Shown here one piece after another: positions 48,863-56,121 of a stretch of 64,000 nucleotides of DNA. This DNA comes from CAVSNH01 sp963729275. Its GTDB lineage: Bacteria > Actinomycetota > Acidimicrobiia > Acidimicrobiales > RAAP-2. Numbering within the stretch: position 1 is the first letter of the stretch; the number at the start of each line of letters is the position of its first letter. The stretch covers positions 1 to 64,000 of the forward strand of contig CAVSNH010000007.1 of NCBI GenBank assembly GCA_963729275.1, written 5' to 3'. The notes beneath the pieces were generated by a model, which was not told the DNA's origin, made no database searches, and worked only from the letters and a program-made list of their open reading frames with translations. Made by a program: the position numbers and the translations under genes.

Positions 48863-49338
48863 GCCCGCATTCCCCGGAACGAGCCGTCCTCGTCCGACTG
48901 TCGTCTTCGGGAAACGTTCGTCACCGCTCTCGTTCGGCAGCACCACATCCAGACATCCGGTAGCGACCGAAGCCCTGTCGCGCCACCAGCAATCGAGTGC
49001 GGTGGTCTCCGTCTCCGCATGCCGACAAAACTCGAACCCCAGAGCCGACGATCCTGACTGTTGGTCGCATCGTCCCTGTTCACAAGGCAATTTTCCGCCA
49101 AGCTGAACGGTCGGTTTTAGCGTCAAGAGCACGAGGAATGCGGACCTCCGTCGCCTGCATCGAGTCGCTTCCCGGCCCCGACGCCGGTCGGCATGGCCTC
49201 CCACGTGGCGGCGATCGACCGACGGCGAGCCGACTGACCGTCGACGATGCGCGGTGCCACTGCCGTTCCTTGGCGTCGGAACCGCCACGGCCGAATCGGA
49301 AGGAAGGGTCCGGCAACCGCCGCTGCCAGCCGCCCCGA
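48863..49338. other. Gene-free stretch between converging exported-protein genes
   Basis: About 480 bp between the ends of the PASTA-like lipoprotein gene and the beta-propeller gene. Open frames here are antisense shadows or short. No terminator-like hairpin with a T-tract is seen. Confidence 0.4.
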
Positions 49339-52300
49339 TCAGCTCACGATGGCGACGATGGCGGGGGCAGGAGAGGACGCCCCAAGAGATCCCTCGTAAG
49401 CGGCGTCGCCGAAGCTGAAGACACCGCCGTCGGCCGCTACCAGCCAGTAGCCGCGGCCGTCGGAGGTGGTGGCCATGCCCACGATCGGCTGGTTGAGGTG
49501 CATGCCACCGGTCGAGCCCCAGTAGGAGGCGTCGCCGCAGCTGAAGACGCCGCCGTCGGCCGCTACCAGCCAGTAGCCGCCGCCGTCGGGGGTGGCGGCC
49601 ATGCCCACGACCGGCTGGTTGATGTGCATGCCACCGGTCGAGCCCCAGAAGGCGGCGTCGCCGAAGCTGAAGACGCCGCCGTCCGCCGCTACCAGCCAGT
49701 AGCCGCGGCCGTCGGGGGTGGCGGCCATGCCCACGACCGGCTGGTTGATGTGCATGCCACCGGTCGAGCCCCAGAAGGCGGCGTCGCCGAAGCTGAAGAC
49801 GCCGCCGTCCGCCGCTACCAGCCAGTAGCCGCGGCCGTCGGGGGTGGCGGCCATGCCCACGATCGGCTGGTTGAGGTGCATGCCACCGGTCGAGCCCCAG
49901 AAGGCGGCGTCACCGAAGCTGAAGACGCCGCCGTCGGCCGCTACCAGCCAGTAGCCGCGGCCGTCGGGGGTGGCGGCCATGCCCACGACCGGCTGGTTGA
50001 GGGCCGCCGGCCCTGAAGCGGACGGGAACAAGGCCGGACCGAATGTCGACACGGACCCGGACGCGCTCGCCATTGCATAGCCGGACAAGCCCGGCAGCAC
50101 CGTGAACGGCAGCGACGCCGTCACGGCGATCGAGAAGGAGCCTTGGGCGTACAACTTGTTGGCGTCCGTCACCTGCGCCGTGAAGTTATATGTGCCGGCC
50201 ACCGTCGGGGCCCCCGTCAACGACCCCGTCGCCGCGTCGAGCGCCACGCCGGGAGGGAGGGTTCCGCCTGCCACCGACCAGTGGTAGGGGGCGGTGCCCG
50301 AAGTAGCCTGCAGGCTGGCCGAGTACGGGGAGCCGACTGTGCCGGCTGGCAGTGTGGCCGGGACGACGGCGGGGGGTGGCGGGGCGGCCGAAACCAGGAT
50401 CGAGAAGCCACCCTGCGCGCTCAACTGGTTGGCGTCCATCACCTGCGCCGTGAAGTTGTATGTGCCGGCCACCGTCGGGGTCCCCGTCAACGACCCCGTC
50501 GCCGCGTCGAGCGCCACGCCAGGCGGGAGGGTCCCGCTCGCCACCGACCACTGGTAGGGGGCGGTGCCCGAAGTGGCCTGCAGGCTGGCCGAGTACGGGG
50601 AGCCGACTGTGCCGGCAGGCAGTGTGGCCGGGACGACGGCGGGGGGCTGCGGAGCCGGGGACGGCCCGGTGACGATCATTCCACCCGTCGAGGCACTCCC
50701 TTGACCGACAGCGTCGCAGGTGGCCGGGAGCGGACAGGCGACGCCGGCGAGGCTCTGCGCACCCGAGGGTGCCTGCTCGTCGGCCCAGGTGGACCCGCCG
50801 TCCTGGGAGACGATGATCGCCGCCGACGAGGTCGCGTAGTCCTCCCCGACCGCGTAGCAGTCGCTCGCAGTCGGGCACGACACCCCGTTCAGGGTCTGCG
50901 CATCTTGGGGCACCGAACTGGAGGTCCACGTCGTCCCGCCGTCGGTTGTGACGGCGACCACACCGCCGCCATTGGGATCGAGGCCGACCGCCACGCACGA
51001 CGTCACCGAGGAACAGGCGACTCCGTACAACGGTCCCACCGTGGCGGCAGGCGATACCGCGCTCCACGACGAGCCGGCGTCCGTGCTGGCGACGATTACC
51101 CCACTCCCTGCCTCGTTCCCGGCGGCGACGCAGTCGAGTGCCGACGGGCATGACACCGAGGTGAGCTCGGTGACGGCCGCCGGGGCAGGAGACATCGACC
51201 AGGTGTTCCCTCCATCGGCGGACACGAGGAGGAGTGGCCCGGTCGGCCCGTCGCCGACGGCGACACAAGCAGTCGTCGTCGCGCAGGAGACCGAGGTCAG
51301 GTCGGTCGTCCCCTCCGGTGTAGCGAGGTCCCACGTTCCGCCGCCGTCGTCGCTCGTCAGCACCGCGCCACCTGCCGGGCCGTACCCGACGGCGACGCAG
51401 TCGGACGCCGACGGGCACGAGACGGCGTTGAGGCCGAGGGTGCCGGACGGCGCCTGCGCGAGCGTCCAGGTCTCACCGCCGTCCGTCGAGCCGCTGATCA
51501 CCCCGCCCAAGGCACCGATCCCGACCGACCAACAGTTCGAGACCGAAGGGCAGGAGACGCCGTCGAGCGCAGCCACGCCTATCGGCACCGCGACCTCGCT
51601 CCAGGCGTCACCACCATCCACCGTCGACAGGAAGGTGGCGACGTCGGACGTACCGTTCTGTCCGGAGGCGATGCAGATGCCGACGGCCGGGCAGTCGATG
51701 CCGTAGATGAAGACGCTCGAGCTCGGCAGAGAGTCGAGGGTCCAGTTCGCACCCCCGTCCGTGGTCGAGACGATCGCGCCCGAGCCGTTGGCTCCCCCGA
51801 CGGCATAGCAGTCACCCGTCTCCGGGCAGCTGACCTCCCCTAGGCTTTGGACACCGGCTGGGGGGGCCTCGGCGGCCCAGGTGACGCCTCCGTCGGTCGA
51901 CGCCAGGATCACGCCAGCCCCCAACGAGCTGTCGGTCCCCACGGCGTAGCATTCGGAAGCCGAGACGCAATCGACCCCGTTGATCGTCCCCGACACCGTC
52001 ACCGGCAGCGATTGCTGCGCCCAGGTGGCGCCGCCGTCGGTGGACGCGATCACGGTCCCGAACCCCCCGAATGCCGCACCGGCTGCGATACACATCTGCG
52101 AAGTGGGGCAGGCTACGGCCGAAAGCCCGCCGACATCGGGTGGCAACGGGTTGGTCGACCAAGTTTGACCGCCGTCTCCGGACACCAGGATGGCGTTGCT
52201 CCCGACGGCCACGCAGTTCGACGCAGAGGAGCAGGCAATGGCGCTCAGCTGCTCGGTGCCCACGGGCAGCGCCTGAGCCGACCACGTCGTCCCGCCATCA

Positions 52301-52818
52301 GTGGTGGTGATGATCGTGCCCTCGCCCGAAGAGGAGGTGCCGACGGCCAGGCACGTCTGGCTGGCCGGGCAGGCCACGCCGTTGAGCCCATCGACCCCGG
52401 ACGGGTTGGTCTGGACGGTCCATGACGCCCCCCCGTCCGTCGAGGTGAGGATGGCGCCGCCCCCCGAGGTGGTCGTTCCGACGGCGGTGCAGGACGATGG
52501 TGACCAGCACGCCACCGAAAGGGTGTAGGGGATGGCGGGATATGACGCCGTCACCTGCCACCCCGGTGAAGCCGCCCGTGCCGTGCCTTGGACGGCACTC
52601 GGAGCCGCGATGGCGACTCCCACGACCAGTGCCACCATCATCGCCGCACGGACGGCGCTCCCACGGCCGGTCCGGCTTCGTCCTCGCCGGGCCTTGCGCT
52701 GACGCGCCGTCCCGCGCCCCCTTCTGAGCCTGACCGCCGAGCATCGCGAGGATGGCAACTGCAACCGCCATACCGAAGACCGACAATCAGCGCCCGCCCC
52801 GAGCACTGAACTCTTCAC
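49339..52818 (-). CDS. Large secreted repeat protein: beta-propeller blades, two Ig-like domains and 42-residue C-terminal repeats
   Basis: About 1159 residues from the GTG at 52818 (GGAGG nine to ten bases upstream); a TTG at 52827 is the alternative. A long basic leader precedes a signal segment (MMVALVVGVAIAAP...TARAA). Then come 13 complete and one partial BNR/Ycf48-like blades of about 43-48 residues. Each has a 'STDGG.TW' turn and most have a paired 'C....C.AVG' motif. The count suits two seven-bladed propellers. Two nearly identical 90-residue Ig-like (He_PIG type) domains follow, then five 42-residue units containing GYWLVAADGGVFSFGDA. There is no sortase motif or C-terminal membrane helix. 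It is probably a cell-surface or released binding protein; the ligand is unknown. Confidence 0.85.
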   Translation of the reverse strand: MKSSVLGAGADCRSSVWRLQLPSSRCSAVRLRRGRGTARQRKARRGRSRTGRGSAVRAAMMVALVVGVAIAAPSAVQGTARAASPGWQVTASYPAIPYTLSVACWSPSSCTAVGTTTSGGGAILTSTDGGASWTVQTNPSGVDGLNGVACPASQTCLAVGTSSSGEGTIITTTDGGTTWSAQALPVGTEQLSAIACSSASNCVAVGSNAILVSGDGGQTWSTNPLPPDVGGLSAVACPTSQMCIAAGAAFGGFGTVIASTDGGATWAQQSLPVTVSGTINGVDCVSASECYAVGTDSSLGAGVILASTDGGVTWAAEAPPAGVQSLGEVSCPETGDCYAVGGANGSGAIVSTTDGGANWTLDSLPSSSVFIYGIDCPAVGICIASGQNGTSDVATFLSTVDGGDAWSEVAVPIGVAALDGVSCPSVSNCWSVGIGALGGVISGSTDGGETWTLAQAPSGTLGLNAVSCPSASDCVAVGYGPAGGAVLTSDDGGGTWDLATPEGTTDLTSVSCATTTACVAVGDGPTGPLLLVSADGGNTWSMSPAPAAVTELTSVSCPSALDCVAAGNEAGSGVIVASTDAGSSWSAVSPAATVGPLYGVACSSVTSCVAVGLDPNGGGVVAVTTDGGTTWTSSSVPQDAQTLNGVSCPTASDCYAVGEDYATSSAAIIVSQDGGSTWADEQAPSGAQSLAGVACPLPATCDAVGQGSASTGGMIVTGPSPAPQPPAVVPATLPAGTVGSPYSASLQATSGTAPYQWSVASGTLPPGVALDAATGSLTGTPTVAGTYNFTAQVMDANQLSAQGGFSILVSAAPPPPAVVPATLPAGTVGSPYSASLQATSGTAPYHWSVAGGTLPPGVALDAATGSLTGAPTVAGTYNFTAQVTDANKLYAQGSFSIAVTASLPFTVLPGLSGYAMASASGSVSTFGPALFPSASGPAALNQPVVGMAATPDGRGYWLVAADGGVFSFGDAAFWGSTGGMHLNQPIVGMAATPDGRGYWLVAADGGVFSFGDAAFWGSTGGMHINQPVVGMAATPDGRGYWLVAADGGVFSFGDAAFWGSTGGMHINQPVVGMAATPDGGGYWLVAADGGVFSCGDASYWGSTGGMHLNQPIVGMATTSDGRGYWLVAADGGVFSFGDAAYEGSLGASSPAPAIVAIVS
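49400..50005 (-). repeat. Five tandem 126-bp units at the 3' end of the propeller gene
   Basis: Units begin at intervals of exactly 126 bp; the plus-strand segment GCCGCTACCAGCCAGTAGCC recurs near 49435, 49561, 49687, 49813 and 49939. Each encodes 42 residues (DGRGYWLVAADGGVFSFGDA...). The inner copies are nearly identical at DNA level, so expansion or homogenisation is recent. Confidence 0.92.
50107..50646 (-). repeat. 270-bp direct repeat encoding duplicated Ig-like domains
   Basis: Two 90-codon copies differ at only a few positions; TGTGCCGGCCACCGTCGGGG occurs at 50191 and 50461. They encode PAVVPATLPAGTVGSPYSAS-type Ig-like domains. Confidence 0.9.
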
Positions 52819-52842
52819 TGGTATCAAACCTCCAGGCGCCAG

Positions 52843-52871
52843 ATCATAGGCAGCCAGGAGGGGTCTTACAA
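52843..52871 (-). promoter_or_regulatory. Promoter of the beta-propeller gene
   Basis: On the minus strand a -35 hexamer TTGTAA (52871-52866) and a -10 hexamer TATGAT (52848-52843) are separated by exactly 17 bases. Transcription would start near 52836, giving a leader of about 18 bases that includes the GGAGG ribosome-binding site. Confidence 0.65.
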
Positions 52872-52891
52872 TGGGCTGATCAGCCTATTGT
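52868..52891. promoter_or_regulatory. 24-bp palindrome overlapping the -35 of the propeller gene
   Basis: Two 12-base half-sites, ACAATGGGCTGA and TCAGCCTATTGT, are complementary in 11 of 12 positions. The palindrome covers four bases of the -35 element and extends upstream. This is the geometry of an operator for a dimeric regulator. The regulator is not identified. Confidence 0.6.
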
Positions 52892-52995
52892 CCAAGGGTG
52901 GGGACGACGCGTCCTCAGCAACCCACGGAGCGTGAGTTTTACGGACATCCGGCTCGGTCACCATTGAGGCCAGCTTCCTTCGAAAGGTCAACCGG

Positions 52996-54999
52996 TCAGT
53001 GGGCGGCACCGTCGGTGAACGTGAGGTCGTTGAACCCCAGTCCTAAGGCCACGACCACTGTGGCCGGGAAGTTCGCCGGGAATGTCGGCTCGGTACTCAC
53101 CGACCCGGACCCTTGGTAGAGGAATGCCGCCAGGTCGACCCCGCTGACCGGTGGCGTCCCCGCTGTGACCGACAGCTTGACGGGCGTGCCGTCGTTGTTG
53201 ACGGCGTCGAAGGGACCGACCGGCAGCGAGCATGTGGCGCCGAGCAACGGCGTCATCAGTGAGACGGTCCCCGTTGCCAACACTCCGTTCACCGTGTAGG
53301 AGTAGCTGTAGGGCATCGCAGTGAGGAAGAGGTTGGCTCCTGGCGACGTCTGCTGGGTGCAGATCTTGAACGCCGATTGCACGGTGGCGTTGGTGAACGT
53401 CACCAATGTCTCGTTGCTGACCCCTCCGGCCGGCACGCTGACCGTGGCCGGGTTCGCGGTAGGGCCGCTGAGCAGGCGAGCGCCCGTCGGATCGGTCACG
53501 CTGACCGTCGAGACGCTCTTGAGGTAGAAGTCCGGGTTCGACTCGATCTCCTGGACGGTCGCTGTACCGCTCGGTACCTGCATGGCGCTGGAGCAATTGC
53601 CGGCCGTGATCGGGAAGCTGGGACCGCCGTTCACACTGAACAGGAACGAATGGCCGGTGACGGAAGCGTCGGCGGCCACCTTGCAGACCTCCAGCCAGCC
53701 GGTCGATGGCTGCGTGTTGGTGTAGGTCACCGTGGTGAGCCCGGTTTGGCCCAGGTTGCAGGTGGCCGTGGCCCCCGAGAAGGTGCAGTTCGCCGCCGGG
53801 TCCGAGGCGATCGACACCGTGTAACCGGAGGCGTCCGTCTCGACGATGGTGACCTTGGTGCCCGGGACGTAGGTGAGCACCTGGCTGCAGCCCGGGTCGC
53901 TGGCCGAACCGGCCGTGGCCGTGACAGTGGTCGGGCTGCCCCCCGTCGGGGTCACCGTGTAGGTGAACGTCTGACCCAGGACGCCCGACGAGCCGGCGAT
54001 CTTGCATACTTGGACCTGCGGCTCGCCCGTGTTGGTGTAGGTCACCGTGGTGAGACCGGTTTGGCCCAGGTTGCAGGTGGCCGTGGCCCCCGAGAAGGTG
54101 CAGTTCGCCGCCGGGTCCGAGGCGATCGACACCGTGTAACCGGAGGCGTCCGTCTCGACGATGGTGACCTGGGTGCCCGACGGGTAATTGAGGGCCTGGC
54201 TGCAGCCCGGGTCACTGGCCGGACCGGCCGTGGCCGTGACGGTGGTCGGGCTGCCCCCCGTCGGCGTCACCGTGTAGGTGAACGTCTGTCCCAGGACGCC
54301 CGACGAGCCGGCGATCTTGCACACCTGGACCTGGGGCTCGGTGGTGGTTTTGGTGTTGGTATAGGTCACCGTGGTGAGCCCGGACTGGCCCAGGTTGCAG
54401 GTGGCCGTGGCCCCCGAGAAGGTGCAGTTCGCCGCCGGGTCCGAGGCGATCGACACCGTGTAACCGGAGGCGTCCGTCTCGACGATGGTGACCTTGGTGC
54501 CCGGGACGTAGGTGAGCACCTGGCTGCAGCCCGGGTCGCTGGCCGAACCGGCCGTGGCCGTGACAGTGGTCGGGCTGCCCCCCGTCGGGGTCACCGTGTA
54601 GGTGAACGTCTGACCCAGGACGCCCGACGAGCCGGCGATCTTGCATACTTGGACCTGCGGCTCGCCCGTGTTGGTGTAGGTCACCGTGGTGAGACCGGTT
54701 TGGCCCAGGCTGCAGGTGGCCGTGGCCCCCGAGAAGGTGCAGTTCGCCGCCGGGTCCGAGGCGATCGACACCGTGTAACCGGAGGCGTCCGTCTCGACGA
54801 TGGTGACCTGGGTGCCCGACGGGTAATTGAGGGCCTGGCTGCAGCCCGGGTCACTGGCCGGACCGGCCGTGGCCGTGACGGTGGTCGGGCTGCCCCCCGT
54901 CGGGGTCACCGTGTAGGTGAACGTCTGTCCCAGGACGCCCGACGAGCCGGCGATCTTGCACACCTGGACCTGCGGCTCAGTCGTGTCGGTGTACGTCAC
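52996..54999 (-). CDS. CnaB-like repeat surface protein, C-terminal part (separated by a frameshift)
   Basis: 667 residues if read from the GTG at 54999, but it lacks a signal peptide and is in truth the continuation of the gene at 54996-55739. It holds four 105-108-residue units in the order A-B-A-B. Each unit has VQVCKIAG (Cys, Lys), SDPGCSQ, VETDASGY (Glu), NCTF, ATC and VTYTNT (Asn). This is the Lys-Glu-Asn layout of CnaB/SpaA-type domains that form an internal isopeptide bond. A diverged unit (WLEVCKVAADASVTGHSF...) and a C-terminal domain follow. The last 23 residues, ending TFTDGAAH, match the end of the paralog at 56122-58329. No LPXTG motif or membrane anchor is present. Confidence 0.75.
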   Translation of the reverse strand: MTYTDTTEPQVQVCKIAGSSGVLGQTFTYTVTPTGGSPTTVTATAGPASDPGCSQALNYPSGTQVTIVETDASGYTVSIASDPAANCTFSGATATCSLGQTGLTTVTYTNTGEPQVQVCKIAGSSGVLGQTFTYTVTPTGGSPTTVTATAGSASDPGCSQVLTYVPGTKVTIVETDASGYTVSIASDPAANCTFSGATATCNLGQSGLTTVTYTNTKTTTEPQVQVCKIAGSSGVLGQTFTYTVTPTGGSPTTVTATAGPASDPGCSQALNYPSGTQVTIVETDASGYTVSIASDPAANCTFSGATATCNLGQTGLTTVTYTNTGEPQVQVCKIAGSSGVLGQTFTYTVTPTGGSPTTVTATAGSASDPGCSQVLTYVPGTKVTIVETDASGYTVSIASDPAANCTFSGATATCNLGQTGLTTVTYTNTQPSTGWLEVCKVAADASVTGHSFLFSVNGGPSFPITAGNCSSAMQVPSGTATVQEIESNPDFYLKSVSTVSVTDPTGARLLSGPTANPATVSVPAGGVSNETLVTFTNATVQSAFKICTQQTSPGANLFLTAMPYSYSYTVNGVLATGTVSLMTPLLGATCSLPVGPFDAVNNDGTPVKLSVTAGTPPVSGVDLAAFLYQGSGSVSTEPTFPANFPATVVVALGLGFNDLTFTDGAAH

Positions 55000-55280
55000 C
55001 GTGGTGAGACCGGTTTGCCCAGGCTGCAGGTGGCCGTGGCCCCCGAGAAGGTGCAGTTGGCGGCCGGATCAGAAGTGATGGCCACCTGGTCGGTCGAGGG
55101 TATCCCCGTCTCGACGATGGTGACCTGAGTGCCCGACGGGTAGCTGAGCACCTGGCTGCAGCCCGGATCGCTGGCCGGACCGGCCGTGGCCGTGACGGTG
55201 GTCGGGGTACCCCCCGTCGGCGTCACCGTATAGGAGAACGTCTTTCCCGAGAGGTCCGACGAGCCGGCGATCTTGCACAC
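53690..55280 (-). repeat. Five tandem about 315-bp units in the CnaB-like gene, four as an A-B-A-B duplication
   Basis: The marker GCGATCTTGCA recurs at 53997, 54312, 54636, 54951 and 55268, i.e. spacings of 315, 324, 315 and 317. Units A (SQALNYPSGTQ) and B (SQVLTYVPGTK) alternate and are nearly identical at DNA level between copies. A two-unit block of about 640 bp has therefore been duplicated recently. The 317-bp interval reveals a missing base. Confidence 0.92.
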
Positions 55281-55739
55281 CTGGACCTGGGTGAGCGGCA
55301 CGTTCGTGAAGGTGACCATGGCGGTGTCGTTCGACGGGATGTTCACCGTCGCCGTCCGCTCGGGGACCGATTTGCTCACGGTATCCGCCGTCGGCGAGAT
55401 GGTGATCGCGCTGAGCTGCGTCTCCGGGTCCGGGAGCTCAGTGACCGTGTTGTGCCCGTCCTCGACCTGATAGGTCTCACATGAACCCGCGGCGATGGTC
55501 AGGGGTGAGCCGCTGTTGAGGCTGAACTGATAGCTGCCGGTGACATTGCCGTTCTTGCAGATGGTGATCCACGCCTGACCGAGGTTGGTGGCGGATGCGG
55601 TTCGCAGTGTCATGGCCGAGAATGTCGCCACCACGAGCAGGATCAGCCCGGCGAACAGCCCGCTGGTCCGGACAAGGGCACGCCGAGATGAGCTGTGGTG
55701 ACTTCCCGCCTGACCGGGTCGCTTCGAATCCGATGACAT
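54996..55739 (-). CDS. CnaB-like repeat surface protein, N-terminal part (truncated by a one-base deletion)
   Basis: 247 residues from the ATG at 55739 with GAAAGGG just upstream. A basic N-terminus and hydrophobic segment (LFAGLILLVVATFSAM) form a signal peptide. It continues with a domain ITICKNGNVTGSYQF...VTFTNV and one repeat unit (VQVCKIAGSSDLSGKTFSYT). Near 55016 the plus strand reads GGTTTGCCCAGG where sister units have GGTTTGGCCCAGG. The loss of one G shifts the frame, adds KPVSPR and ends at a TGA. The intact product would be about 914 residues. The stop overlaps a GTG in the restored frame, so weak coupled translation of the rest is conceivable. Confidence 0.8.
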   Translation of the reverse strand: MSSDSKRPGQAGSHHSSSRRALVRTSGLFAGLILLVVATFSAMTLRTASATNLGQAWITICKNGNVTGSYQFSLNSGSPLTIAAGSCETYQVEDGHNTVTELPDPETQLSAITISPTADTVSKSVPERTATVNIPSNDTAMVTFTNVPLTQVQVCKIAGSSDLSGKTFSYTVTPTGGTPTTVTATAGPASDPGCSQVLSYPSGTQVTIVETGIPSTDQVAITSDPAANCTFSGATATCSLGKPVSPR

Positions 55740-55809
55740 CGAAACCCTTTCGATCCACTGAAGAGCGGCGACAAATAGTCACCTAACCTTGGCGCAGCTG
55801 AACGCTCTC

Positions 55810-55827
55810 GTCATCGGTCGATACGAA
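55810..55827 (-). promoter_or_regulatory. Upstream motif shared by the CnaB-like paralogs (copy 1)
   Basis: The minus strand reads TTCGTATCGACCGATGAC, 71 bases upstream of the ATG at 55739. The same position upstream of the paralog has TTCGAATCGCCCGATGAC (16 of 18 identical), and similarity extends a few bases beyond. It is a candidate operator or promoter element. Confidence 0.5.
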
Positions 55828-56039
55828 CAAAAACTCTTGCTCTGCTTGTACTTCTCGCCTAGACGATGGGGCCGCCCGCCGACGGCAGGAGTCTCAGTCG
55901 GTGGGTGCCGAAGATCCTGGATCCCCCTGCTCCGGGATGTTGTCGCCATCTTTTCACCTGTCCGTCACTCCTGTTCACCTGTGCGTCACTCGTCCACCGC
56001 GCCATTGGCTGATACTCGATGGACGTTCCAGTAGACGTG

Positions 56040-56068
56040 ACGGAGGGACCCCCAAGGGGTCCCTCCGT
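56040..56068 (-). terminator. Perfect 13-bp hairpin after the second CnaB-like gene
   Basis: Arms ACGGAGGGACCCC and GGGGTCCCTCCGT close a 3-base loop CAA, 54 bp beyond the stop at 56122. No T-tract follows, but the stem is long and fully paired. Confidence 0.7.
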
Positions 56069-56121
56069 CCGTGTACCTGCTCTCCAAAAGGAGAGCGTCG
56101 ATGGTCCCTTCGGTGGCTACC

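Larger units (their letters stand above)
55740..56121. other. Intergenic region between the two CnaB-like genes
   Basis: About 380 bp with no gene. It holds the upstream motif at 55810-55827 shared with the paralog and the terminator hairpin at 56040-56068. Part of it (about 55750-55860) is AT-richer than its surroundings, as expected for a promoter region. Confidence 0.5.

Noticed and set aside
49400..50005. CRISPR-like regular repeats
   Set aside because: The 126-bp period has no unique spacers and each unit is an in-frame 42-codon coding repeat.
53377..55128. A plus-strand open frame of 583 codons with a repeated translation
   Set aside because: It is antisense to the CnaB-like repeats; the repetition is inherited from the real gene and the composition (Arg/Gly/Val/Asp-rich) is that of a shadow frame.
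53690..55280. Long direct repeats as a possible mobile-element or CRISPR signal
   Set aside because: They are in-frame coding domains of about 105 residues; no transposase, terminal inverted repeats or spacers are present.
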